From Anaerolineales bacterium (GTDB lineage Bacteria; Chloroflexota; Anaerolineae; Anaerolineales; Villigracilaceae): DNA of 6,826 nt. The stretch spans positions 1 through 6,826 of the forward strand of contig JAICRQ010000189.1 in assembly GCA_025966435.1 (NCBI GenBank). The letters run 5' to 3'. The translations under genes were made by a program, and so were the position numbers. This document shows, piece after piece, positions 1 to 6,222 of the stretch (its first letter is position 1; each line of letters begins with the position of its first letter). Below the pieces are notes generated by a model, which saw nothing but the letters and a program-made list of their open reading frames with translations, did no database searches and had not been told where the DNA came from.

Positions 1-57
1 ACTGCGGATGCTGAACATCTCGCAGGACTGTCGCTGTTTTTTGTTAACAGGGCGTGA
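1..57 (+). CDS. possible 3' end of an unidentified gene (partial)
   Basis: Frame 1 is open from the window edge and encodes about 18 residues ending ...LSLFFVNRA, followed by TGA and immediately TAA (55-60). A tandem stop just before a tRNA gene is what the end of a real gene would look like, but 18 codons are too few to prove coding. I do not recognise the tail. It does not resemble the ends of SelA, SelB or SelD as I remember them, although these genes often sit near selC. Confidence 0.3.
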   Translation, partial: TADAEHLAGLSLFFVNRA

Positions 58-97
58 TAAAGTGGCTTGCAAAGCCATCCTCCTTCGATTATTATCT

Positions 98-126
98 TTG
101 TGTTGCGCCAACGGCGCTCCTATTAT
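98..126 (+). promoter_or_regulatory. candidate sigma70-type promoter for selC
   Basis: A -10-like TATTAT (121-126, 5 of 6 to consensus) lies 17 nt downstream of TTGTGT (98-103, matching only the TTG of the -35 consensus). Transcription would be expected to start near 132-133, which is the first base of the tRNA, so the primary transcript would need little or no 5' trimming. The -35 box is weak, so this is a suggestion from spacing and position. Confidence 0.35.
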
Positions 127-131
127 GCTAC

Positions 132-225
132 GGGAGTGGTTAGGTCCCGGTGGACTTCCTGGTCTTCAAAACCTGTGGCGGGTCGCGTTGCGGGCCGCGG
201 TGGGTTCGACTCCCATCCACTCTCG
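132..225 (+). tRNA. selC: tRNA-Sec (selenocysteine), anticodon UCA
   Basis: This is the suppressor-type tRNA that is charged with serine, converted to selenocysteyl-tRNA by SelA, and delivered by SelB to in-frame UGA codons. The fold is read by hand. The acceptor stem has 8 bp (132-139 with 217-224, one G-U pair), and the discriminator is G225. The D stem has 6 bp (142-147 with 152-157) closing a 4-nt loop CGGU. The anticodon loop CTTCAAA (164-170) carries TCA at 166-168. The long variable arm (178-198) has about 9 pairs with one G-G mismatch and a GTT loop. The T arm has 5 bp with loop TTCGACT (205-211). The 8+5 acceptor/T arrangement and 6-bp D stem are the bacterial tRNA-Sec signature. The 3' CCA is not encoded (CCT follows), so CCA must be added by enzyme. 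The anticodon stem (159-163 with 171-175) has a U-U mismatch at 160/174. No selA, selB or selD is visible in the window. Confidence 0.95.
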
Positions 226-267
226 CCTCTCTTTGGATTATCGATCATGATCTAACACCGGAGCTTT

Positions 268-1503
268 ATGCCTTATCCTGAACTCGATGTACTTACCAGC
301 CATGTTTCGCGGATCTTTCGTGTGGAAGATGTGACAGCAGGGGAACCGAAGGAATGGATCGCTCGCTACCGCGGGCATTTATTGAATGAACAGGACAGTG
401 TTATCGCGTATGATCAGCTGGCAAATGCGATGCGCCCGTACAACATCACCCCGTTGTTCCGCAAGGAGCAGGGCGGGAAGCAGCTGATCTACCTCGTGCA
501 AAGCCCGTCTGTGCCAAGGCTTTCCTCAAACTGGATCATCAATGTCCTTCTATTCATTGTCACATTCTTTAGTATGATGCTGATGGGAGTGGATATTCCC
601 CCGGAGGCATTTTCTGGAGGCGAAGCTTCCACCATCCGGATTCTGTTTCAGAATATTCTTACGGGATGGCCGTTTGCCGTGAGCATGATGGGAATCCTGT
701 TTGCGCACGAAATGGGACATTATCTGATGTGCCGCTATTACAAAGTCCCTGCCACGCTGCCGTTCTTTATCCCCGCGCCGCTCATCAGCCCGCTGGGAAC
801 GCTGGGGGCATTCATTGCCATGCGCGGCATCCCCAAAAATAAGCGTGTGCTTTTTGATGTAGGTGTTGCCGGTCCGCTGGCGGGTTTGGTCATCGCGATC
901 CCCGTTCTGTTCATCGGGCTGTCCCTTTCGCATCTGGGTGAGATCGGTCCGGCTGCGCCAGGCACATCCGGCTTGCTGGAAGGAAATTCGATCTTCTACT
1001 TGTTTTCCAAATATATTATGTTCGGTCGGTTGCTGCCTGAGCCCGTCAGCATGGGCGGCTTAACTCCAGTGCTCTACTGGCTCTTTTATTTTTTCACAGG
1101 ACAGCCCATCCCGTTCAATGGACTCGACGTCCAGCTGGACCCGGTCGCATTGGCAGGCTGGGCAGGGCTGCTCGTGACGGCGCTCAACCTCGTCCCGGTG
1201 GGAACGCTGGACGGTGGTCACGTGGCGTATGGCTTATTCGGAGAGAAGGCGCGCCGGATTTTTCCCATCGCGATCGGCGCACTTATTGCGCTTAGCTTTT
1301 TGCCATCCTTACTCACTCTTTCCCTGGGCGCATTCAACTTTAGCTGGCTGTTGTGGGTCTTTATCCTGTTCTGGCTGGGGAATGTCCGTACACAGCCGCT
1401 GGACGATATCACGCTGCTCGACGGAAAACGCCGCGCTCTCGGTTTCTTTATGCTCGTGCTTTTTATACTGCTCTTCACGCCCATCCCGATGGTAAGCTAC
1501 TAA
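268..1503 (+). CDS. M50 site-2 protease family membrane metalloprotease (EGY-like)
   Basis: This 411-residue intramembrane zinc metalloprotease would cut substrate helices within the membrane; the substrate is unknown. The zinc motif HEMGH lies at 147-151, with E148 as the catalytic base. The third zinc ligand is in the conserved C-terminal motif NLVPVGTLDGGH (307-318, D315). The typical FDVGVAGPLAG segment of site-2 proteases is at 196-206. About 87 soluble residues precede the first membrane helix (about 88-108), and several more hydrophobic helices follow, up to the C-terminus. I see no PDZ domain, which separates it from RseP. The soluble N-terminal domain and the 'LPFFIPAP...GTLGAF' stretch after HEMGH resemble the EGY/cyanobacterial branch. 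The start is the ATG at 268, with GGAG at 260-263 and a rather short 4-nt spacer. The gene follows selC by 42 nt and its stop overlaps the next start (TAATG), so it is probably the first gene of an operon. Family is confident; substrate and biological role are not known. Confidence 0.92.
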   Translation: MPYPELDVLTSHVSRIFRVEDVTAGEPKEWIARYRGHLLNEQDSVIAYDQLANAMRPYNITPLFRKEQGGKQLIYLVQSPSVPRLSSNWIINVLLFIVTFFSMMLMGVDIPPEAFSGGEASTIRILFQNILTGWPFAVSMMGILFAHEMGHYLMCRYYKVPATLPFFIPAPLISPLGTLGAFIAMRGIPKNKRVLFDVGVAGPLAGLVIAIPVLFIGLSLSHLGEIGPAAPGTSGLLEGNSIFYLFSKYIMFGRLLPEPVSMGGLTPVLYWLFYFFTGQPIPFNGLDVQLDPVALAGWAGLLVTALNLVPVGTLDGGHVAYGLFGEKARRIFPIAIGALIALSFLPSLLTLSLGAFNFSWLLWVFILFWLGNVRTQPLDDITLLDGKRRALGFFMLVLFILLFTPIPMVSY

Positions 1504-2909
1504 TGCCCATTCACCGCAAAGCCTTCCTTGCCTTTGTCTCCACGCTGCTTATCCTTTCTGCCTGTGCGCCTCCGACACCTATTGTTTCGAGCACAAATAT
1601 ACCGTTACCAAACGCGACAGAAAACATATCCGAGACGAATACGCCTTTTGCTCCCGTAGAGAGCAGCATAAAGGTCGATAAGGAGGCGCTGCGCGGTGTT
1701 CAGGTTAACGTCTGGCACCCGTGGTTTGGGGCGGAGGCAAGTTTGTTTCAGTCGCAGATCGCGCAGTTCAATACGGAGAACGAATGGGGGATCATCGTCA
1801 GCGGGCAGAGCCAGGGGAATTACAGCGAGCTGTTCCTGCAGACGAACGCTGCTGTAGAGGATTCATCCTACCCGCAGATCGTGATCGGGTTCCCCGAGTA
1901 TGCGCTCGGGTGGCAGGAGCATATCGTGGATTTGACCCCGTATGTGAACGATCCTGTTTACGGTTTGAGCCCGGCAGACGTTTCGGATTTCCCGGAAGTG
2001 ATCTGGCAGCAGGATGAGGTGGATGGTAAACGCTTTGGTGTCCCCGCCCAGCGGACAGCCCGCTTCCTGATCTACAACCAGAGCTGGGCGCGCGAGCTCG
2101 GGTTTGAGTCACCACCCGCGACGCCGGCAGAGTTCGAGGAGCAGGCTTGCGCGGCGCACGCAGCCGCAGGCACAGACGACAATCCGGATAATGATCCGCT
2201 GGGTGGCTGGCTGATCGATACCAATGCGATGACGCCGCTTTCCTGGATGATCGCGTTTGGCGGCGGCGTACAGGAGGAAGACGGATACCGCTTTCTCACA
2301 CCGGGCAACATCGCTGCCTTCCGGTTTGTGAAGACGTTACAGCAAAAGAATTGTGCCTGGGTGGCATCGCCCGACCTGCCAACTCCTGATCGTTTCGCTG
2401 CCAGGCAGGCATTGTTTATAACAGCCAGCCTGGAAGACTTGCCTGCTCAAACGAGAGCCTTCTCCGCCGCAAACAGCACGGATGAATGGACCGTGCTGAA
2501 ATTCCCGGGCGAGGAGCGCGATGCGCTGGTCGTGTACGGGTCGTCATTCCTTCTGTTCGAATCGGGTGATGTGACCCAGCTTGCTTCGTGGCTCTTCACG
2601 CGCTGGCTTCTCTCCCCTGAGAGCCAGGCGCGCTGGGTGCAAAGCACAGGTCTCTTTCCGCTACGCAACTCAGCCATGCCGCTGCTCGGCGAGTATGCTA
2701 CCAGCCATCCGCAATGGGCGGAGGCAGTGGAGCTGCTTGCAGACGCAGAAACCACGCCACAGCTCGCTTCATGGCGGCTGGTGCGGGTGATGCTCGAAGA
2801 TGGTTTTCGAGATATGTTCGATACGATCCGACACCCTGATCTCACCGATGGACAAGTGCCATTGATCTTAAAACAAATGGACGATACTGCACAAGACCTG
2901 AACAATTGA
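1503..2909 (+). CDS. extracellular solute-binding lipoprotein, ABC transporter family 1
   Basis: This 468-residue lipoprotein is probably a sugar- or oligosaccharide-binding component of an ABC importer, anchored outside the cytoplasmic membrane. It has a lipoprotein signal peptide: charged start MPIHRK, hydrophobic stretch 7-18, and lipobox LSAC with lipidated C21. A Ser/Thr/Pro/Asn-rich linker follows to about residue 58. The binding-protein fold begins at VQVNVWHPWFGAE (66-78). Family-1 landmarks include FGVPAQRTARFLIYNQSWARELGF (178-201) and, near the end, FTRWLLSPESQARWVQSTGLFPLRNS (365-390). The open frame extends upstream to an ATG at 1353, but that would discard the signal peptide and overlap the protease by 50 codons, so the ATG at 1503 is chosen. 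It overlaps the protease TAA by one base and has no convincing Shine-Dalgarno of its own, so translation probably depends on coupling. No permease or ATPase gene is adjacent, and the ligand cannot be read from sequence. Confidence 0.9.
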   Translation: MPIHRKAFLAFVSTLLILSACAPPTPIVSSTNIPLPNATENISETNTPFAPVESSIKVDKEALRGVQVNVWHPWFGAEASLFQSQIAQFNTENEWGIIVSGQSQGNYSELFLQTNAAVEDSSYPQIVIGFPEYALGWQEHIVDLTPYVNDPVYGLSPADVSDFPEVIWQQDEVDGKRFGVPAQRTARFLIYNQSWARELGFESPPATPAEFEEQACAAHAAAGTDDNPDNDPLGGWLIDTNAMTPLSWMIAFGGGVQEEDGYRFLTPGNIAAFRFVKTLQQKNCAWVASPDLPTPDRFAARQALFITASLEDLPAQTRAFSAANSTDEWTVLKFPGEERDALVVYGSSFLLFESGDVTQLASWLFTRWLLSPESQARWVQSTGLFPLRNSAMPLLGEYATSHPQWAEAVELLADAETTPQLASWRLVRVMLEDGFRDMFDTIRHPDLTDGQVPLILKQMDDTAQDLNN

Positions 2910-2969
2910 TGCTGCATTCGGTCATGAGGGATGTGGAGAAGAGTTGGAAAACAAAATTTTGGAGGAAAT

Positions 2970-3941
2970 ATGGAATACACCCAGCTTGGCCGCACGGGGC
3001 TCAAAGTGTCCCGTTTATGCCTTGGCACGATGAACTTTGGACCGAAGACGACCGAGGAAGATTCGTTCGCGATCATGGACAAGGCGCACGACCTTGGAAT
3101 CAATTTCTTCGATACCGCCAACACCTATGGCTGGAAAATAGGCGAGGGCTGGACCGAACAGATCATCGGTCGCTGGTTTGCACAGGGTGGACGCCGCCGC
3201 GAGAAGACAGTGCTCGCAACGAAGGTTTATGGAAAGATGGGAGAATGGCCGAACCACTCGCGGCTCTCGGCGTTGAACATTCGCCAGTCCGTCGAGGGTT
3301 CACTGAAAAGACTCCAGACCGATCATATCGATCTCTACCAGATGCACCACATTGACCGGAACACTCCCTTTGAGGAGATTTGGCAGGCGATGGAAGCGCT
3401 CGTTCAGCAGGGCAAGATTTTATATGTGGGTTCCTCCAATTTCGCGGGCTGGCACATTGCCAAGGCTAACGAAATCGCCAAGGCACGCCATTTTATGGGG
3501 CTCGTATCCGAGCAGCCGCTTTACAACCTGAAAGTCCGCACAGCGGAGATGGATGTGTTGCCTGCCTGCCGCGACTACGGCCTGGGCGTGATTCCCTGGA
3601 GTCCCCTGGCGAGCGGATTGCTGGCGGGGACGCGTGGGAAGGAGCAGGCAGGGCGGCGCGGCGAAGAAGGCGTTTCGAAGGAGATGGAGAAATACGCGGA
3701 GCAGATCCGCCAGTATGAAGAATTTTGCCATGAGATGGGAGAAATCCCGGCGAACGTGGCTCTTGCCTGGCTGCTGTCGAACCCGGTTGTCACCGCGCCG
3801 ATCGTGGGCCCGCGCAAGATGGAGCAGCTCACCGAAAGCCTGCGAGCAGTTGAGATAAAATTCAGTGAGGAACAAAGGAAACGGCTGGACGAGATCTGGC
3901 CCGGTCCCAAAGGCGAATCGCCTGAGGCGTTTGCCTGGTGA
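2970..3941 (+). CDS. aldo/keto reductase
   Basis: This 323-residue cytosolic TIM-barrel oxidoreductase is expected to use NADP(H) to interconvert aldehydes or ketones and alcohols. The catalytic tetrad is visible as D48 (FFDTANTYG), Y53, K85 (LATKVYGKMG) and H126 (LYQMHH). Cofactor-side motifs follow in order: GSSNF (154-158), SEQPLYNL (180-187), IPWSPLASGLLAG (208-220) and IVGPRKMEQLTESL (278-291). Length is normal for the family. The start is the ATG at 2970, because GGAGG (2961-2965) sits just upstream and the protein then opens with the family-typical MEYTQLGRTGLKVS. An in-frame ATG at 2931 would add 13 unconserved residues. It lies 60 nt after the lipoprotein gene with no obvious terminator between them, so it may be the last gene of the same transcript. 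Substrate is not predictable; likely subfamilies are the aryl-alcohol dehydrogenase-like or general stress AKRs. Confidence 0.93.
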   Translation: MEYTQLGRTGLKVSRLCLGTMNFGPKTTEEDSFAIMDKAHDLGINFFDTANTYGWKIGEGWTEQIIGRWFAQGGRRREKTVLATKVYGKMGEWPNHSRLSALNIRQSVEGSLKRLQTDHIDLYQMHHIDRNTPFEEIWQAMEALVQQGKILYVGSSNFAGWHIAKANEIAKARHFMGLVSEQPLYNLKVRTAEMDVLPACRDYGLGVIPWSPLASGLLAGTRGKEQAGRRGEEGVSKEMEKYAEQIRQYEEFCHEMGEIPANVALAWLLSNPVVTAPIVGPRKMEQLTESLRAVEIKFSEEQRKRLDEIWPGPKGESPEAFAW

Positions 3942-3962
3942 TTGCGTAGATATACATAACGG

Positions 3963-4021
3963 TGGTTGAGTAGCCGTTCTACCGCAGTTGAACTGCGGGG
4001 GAACGCGGCGTATCGAAACCA
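3963..4021. repeat. REP-like palindromic element, copy 1
   Basis: This intergenic element is bounded by TGGTTGAGTAG (3963-3973) and GTATCGAAACCA (4010-4021). Its centre is a perfect hairpin, CCGCAGTT (3982-3989) and AACTGCGG (3991-3998) around a single base. Further out, GCCGTTC (3974-3980 region) pairs imperfectly with GAACGCGGC (4001-4009). Its two ends are the reverse complements of the two ends of copy 2, so the two copies face opposite ways. It lies just after the aldo/keto reductase stop, so the hairpin could also protect or end that transcript, although no T-run follows. Confidence 0.7.
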
Positions 4022-4059
4022 TCTGTGCACAGAGAGACTTTAGCAACAGGAGTATTTTT

Positions 4060-4122
4060 GTGAGTTGTTGGTTTCGGTACGGGCAAGAAATACACTTGCC
4101 CTACTCAACCAACAGAGTATAG
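4060..4122 (+). other. mini-ORF of 20 codons with a Shine-Dalgarno site, inside the repeat
   Basis: AGGAG (4048-4052) is followed after 7 nt by a GTG codon at 4060 that opens a frame of 20 codons ending in TAG at 4120-4122. The frame runs straight through repeat copy 2, so most of the peptide would be encoded by repeat sequence. It has no recognisable motif. It is most likely incidental, or the relic of a start site disrupted by the repeat; a leader peptide for the downstream gene is possible but unsupported. Confidence 0.12.
4069..4111. repeat. REP-like palindromic element, copy 2 (inverted relative to copy 1)
   Basis: The ends are TGGTTTCGGTAC (4069-4080) and CTACTCAACCA (4101-4111). Inside is a 7-bp hairpin GGGCAAG (4081-4087) / CTTGCCC (4095-4101) with loop AAATACA. 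CTACTCAACCA is the exact 11-base reverse complement of the start of copy 1. TGGTTTCGGTAC is the reverse complement of the end of copy 1 with one difference (position 4077). The cores of the two copies differ, so only the ends are conserved. The copies are separated by 47 nt (4022-4068) in which I see no other feature except a Shine-Dalgarno-like AGGAG. Confidence 0.7.
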
Positions 4123-4132
4123 AGGAAATCTA

Positions 4133-4837
4133 ATGCCCCAATCACATTATCGTGCAAGAGAAGTGGGCGCAAAGACAAAAGAAGTGGTTGCCTATGACCA
4201 CGATCCGTCGCTGCCCGGCAAGCCGTTGCATATTCTCATCCCGGGCGGGCTGGTGGCGCTGGCTTCGCTGGCGGTCATCGTTTTTGTCGCCTATCTGACG
4301 TGGTTCCAGGGTGAGCTGAATCAGGGCACCGGCCTGCTGTTGATCGGACTCCTGGCTCCGTTCTATGTGGGCGGTGTGTTCCTTTTCAGCTATGGATATG
4401 AGTTGTATAACATCCCGCGCGCTCTGCGGTTAACAGCCATCATCGTCTTTCTGACAGTCGGCGCGGTGGTGATCGTTGCTGTGTTATTCTTCCTGCTTGG
4501 CTCGGGGAGAGGGTTTCCCGAATCCTCGTCGAACAAAAAATCATCGGGGAAAACAAAGACGGAGGCAAGGAATATCCCTTCATCGTCCGGCAATGTGGGA
4601 ATGCCGAATATGGGTCCTATTGTAGTTTTGGGTGGTCCCGGGCGGACTCATACTCGCGAAGTGACGCGTGAGGTGGTCAAGGAAGTGCCCGTCGCGCCTC
4701 GTTCGATTGACTGCCCCTATTGCGGTCGTTCCTATGTGCCCGCGGAGCAGGACTATGCCTGCCCCGCCTGTGGCGCGGCAACTCCACCTGAGTTGATTGA
4801 ACAGTCAGAGAAGCCCCAAGATCGTTCTGAAAATTAA
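4133..4837 (+). CDS. three-helix membrane protein with C-terminal zinc ribbon
   Basis: I do not recognise this 234-residue protein as a named family. Three hydrophobic helices are clear (about 33-57, 68-90 and 99-123), preceded by a charged N-terminal tail. A polar Ser/Lys/Gly-rich linker follows (about 124-160), then a short hydrophobic Gly-rich patch (GPIVVLGGPG, 161-170) and a charged repeat-like stretch REVTREVVKEVPV (175-187). The protein ends in a zinc ribbon with CPYC (C194, C197) and CPAC (C210, C213). With three helices the two ends lie on opposite sides of the membrane; the zinc ribbon side cannot be fixed from sequence, although zinc ribbons are usually cytoplasmic. The start at 4133 has GAGG (4122-4125) at good spacing. 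It appears to be transcribed alone: a repeat pair lies upstream and a terminator downstream. No function is proposed beyond a membrane-tethered metal-binding or protein-binding module. Confidence 0.8.
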   Translation: MPQSHYRAREVGAKTKEVVAYDHDPSLPGKPLHILIPGGLVALASLAVIVFVAYLTWFQGELNQGTGLLLIGLLAPFYVGGVFLFSYGYELYNIPRALRLTAIIVFLTVGAVVIVAVLFFLLGSGRGFPESSSNKKSSGKTKTEARNIPSSSGNVGMPNMGPIVVLGGPGRTHTREVTREVVKEVPVAPRSIDCPYCGRSYVPAEQDYACPACGAATPPELIEQSEKPQDRSEN

Positions 4838-4861
4838 TGCAACTTGCTATACAATTCAATC

Positions 4862-4912
4862 ATCCCGCAGGCTTATTGAGATACCATTCATGAGACCTGC
4901 GGGATTTTGTTT
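4862..4912 (+). terminator. rho-independent-type terminator after the zinc-ribbon gene
   Basis: A perfect 10-bp stem, ATCCCGCAGG (4862-4871) with CCTGCGGGAT (4896-4905), encloses a 24-nt loop and is followed by TTTGTTT. The hairpin begins 24 nt after the zinc-ribbon stop codon and would separate that gene from the transporter. The loop is longer than usual and the T-tract is interrupted by one G, so efficiency is uncertain. No T-run exists on the other strand, so it should act in one direction only. Confidence 0.7.
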
Positions 4913-4974
4913 ATGAACTCCCTCATCGGTTCTTATATCTTCCAACGAATCGCATACATTGTAGGAGATTTCAC

Positions 4975-6222
4975 TTGAAGAAACTGAGTCTCCTGCAACT
5001 GCTCATCCTCAATGCTTACTGGGTGGGGCTGTCGTTCATGTGGAATTCGATCCACCCAATTCTCCTCCCGGCGGTCCTGCTCAACTATGTGCCGGATGCG
5101 AAGAAGAACACATATCTCGGTTTGCTCACCTTTGTCGGCTTGGTGATTGCGATGATTGTTCAGCCGATCTCCGGCACGATCTCTGATGGCTGGCAATCGC
5201 GCTTTGGGCGCAGGCGCCCGCTCGCAGTGCTGGGGACTTTATTCGACTTCGCCTTTCTTTCGGTGCTCGCCTGGGGCGGCGGATTGATCTGGCTGTTCAT
5301 CGGATACGTCGGACTGCAATTCAGCTCGAACATTGCTCATGGACCGATGCAGGGACTCATGCCCGATCGCGTTCCAAGATCTCAAATGGGAGTCGCCTCC
5401 TCACTGAAGACCTTCATGGATATGCTGTCTCTGATCGTTGCTTCGCTCCTCGCGGGACGTTTGCTTGACCCCATCACACGTGATCCCGCGCCCATTATGG
5501 TAGTGGTGATGAGCCTGCTGGTGGTGGCTGCCTCGATCACGTTTTTGGGCGTCAGGGAAGAATCGTCGCTGACTCGGGAGCCAGCCAATTGGAAATCCTT
5601 GCCTGGTATCTTCCAGATCAACTTCCAGCAGAATTCCTCCTACTGGTGGCTGATCGGGGAGCGGATGTTATTTCTTCTCGGCATTTATGGCATGCAGGCA
5701 TTTGCTCAGTATTACCTGCAGGATGTCCTGCGCGTTCCCGATCCGCCCAAGCAGACCGGTGACCTGCTGGCGGCGCTCACCATTACTATGGTGATTCTTG
5801 TGCTCCTCGCCGGTTGGATGACCGATAGGTATGGCGCGAAATACATCCTTTCCATTGGTACCTTTATCGCCGCGACAGGAATGCTGCTGATGCTCCTCGC
5901 CACCGATATGCGCAGCCTGACGATCTTCGGCAGTGTGCTCGGCGCCGGGATCGGACTCTTCCTCACGGCAAATTGGGCGCTCGCGAATTCGTTAGCCCCG
6001 CAGGAGGAAGCCGGTAAATATCTGGGACTCACCAATTTAGCCACGGCAGGTGCTGCCGCGCTATCACGCCTCGAAGGCCCAGTGCTGGACTGGCTAAATG
6101 CGGCCTGGCCCGGGGCATGGGTAGGGTATAAAGGGTTGTTCGTTTTTGGTGCGGTCTGTATGCTTTTGAGTTTGTTTTTCCTGCGGAAGATCCATGTCGA
6201 ATTGAACAGAGGTGCATTATGA
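4975..6222 (+). CDS. MFS transporter with sucrose/GPH-type signature
   Basis: This 415-residue integral membrane carrier has about 12 hydrophobic segments in two halves, normal for the major facilitator superfamily. The loop after the second helix reads VQPISGTISDGWQSRFGRRRP (62-82). The QP...SD...SRFGRRRP pattern is like that of sucrose and glycoside cation symporters, and LMPDRVPRSQMG (128-139) fits the same group. The second half repeats the MFS loop motif as AGWMTDRYGAKY (279-290). A sugar or glycoside substrate is therefore an inference, not shown. The start is a TTG at 4975, chosen because AGGAG (4963-4967) stands exactly 7 nt upstream and the protein then begins MKKLSLLQLLILNAYW, which leads directly into the first helix. 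The TGA stop overlaps the next ATG (ATGA, 6219-6222), so transporter and dehydrogenase are translationally coupled. A promoter between the upstream terminator and 4963 is expected, but no good -35/-10 pair stands out. Confidence 0.9.
   Translation: MKKLSLLQLLILNAYWVGLSFMWNSIHPILLPAVLLNYVPDAKKNTYLGLLTFVGLVIAMIVQPISGTISDGWQSRFGRRRPLAVLGTLFDFAFLSVLAWGGGLIWLFIGYVGLQFSSNIAHGPMQGLMPDRVPRSQMGVASSLKTFMDMLSLIVASLLAGRLLDPITRDPAPIMVVVMSLLVVAASITFLGVREESSLTREPANWKSLPGIFQINFQQNSSYWWLIGERMLFLLGIYGMQAFAQYYLQDVLRVPDPPKQTGDLLAALTITMVILVLLAGWMTDRYGAKYILSIGTFIAATGMLLMLLATDMRSLTIFGSVLGAGIGLFLTANWALANSLAPQEEAGKYLGLTNLATAGAAALSRLEGPVLDWLNAAWPGAWVGYKGLFVFGAVCMLLSLFFLRKIHVELNRGAL

Noticed and set aside
55..60. Possible UGA-encoded selenocysteine at the end of the partial gene, next to selC
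   Set aside because: The TGA is followed directly by TAA and no cysteine-type motif precedes it, so it is simply a double stop. The other TGA stops (2907, 3939, 6220) also follow complete, normal-length proteins.
63..77. Hairpin TGGCTT / AAGCCA with a 3-nt loop upstream of selC as a terminator
   Set aside because: The stem is only 6 bp and no T-run follows, so it is not supported as a terminator.
8..255. Two overlapping open frames covering the tRNA region
   Set aside because: Both run straight through the selC structure, have no ribosome site and no recognisable protein features.
1353..1502. Upstream extension of the solute-binding protein to an ATG at 1353
   Set aside because: It would bury the lipoprotein signal peptide and overlap the protease by 50 codons. 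The ATG at 1503 gives a classic lipobox.
2447..3124. Long minus-strand open frame of 225 codons
   Set aside because: It lies opposite two well-supported genes, shows no domain, and is best explained as a composition shadow. The same applies to the minus-strand frame at 3420-4046.
2906..3355. Plus-strand frame of 149 codons overlapping the lipoprotein stop
   Set aside because: It is out of frame with the aldo/keto reductase, whose catalytic tetrad is intact, and it has no recognisable motif.
4848..4912. Possible small RNA driven by the -10-like TACAAT at 4850 and ending at the hairpin
   Set aside because: No acceptable -35 box is present at the right spacing. The hairpin is adequately explained as the terminator of the preceding gene.
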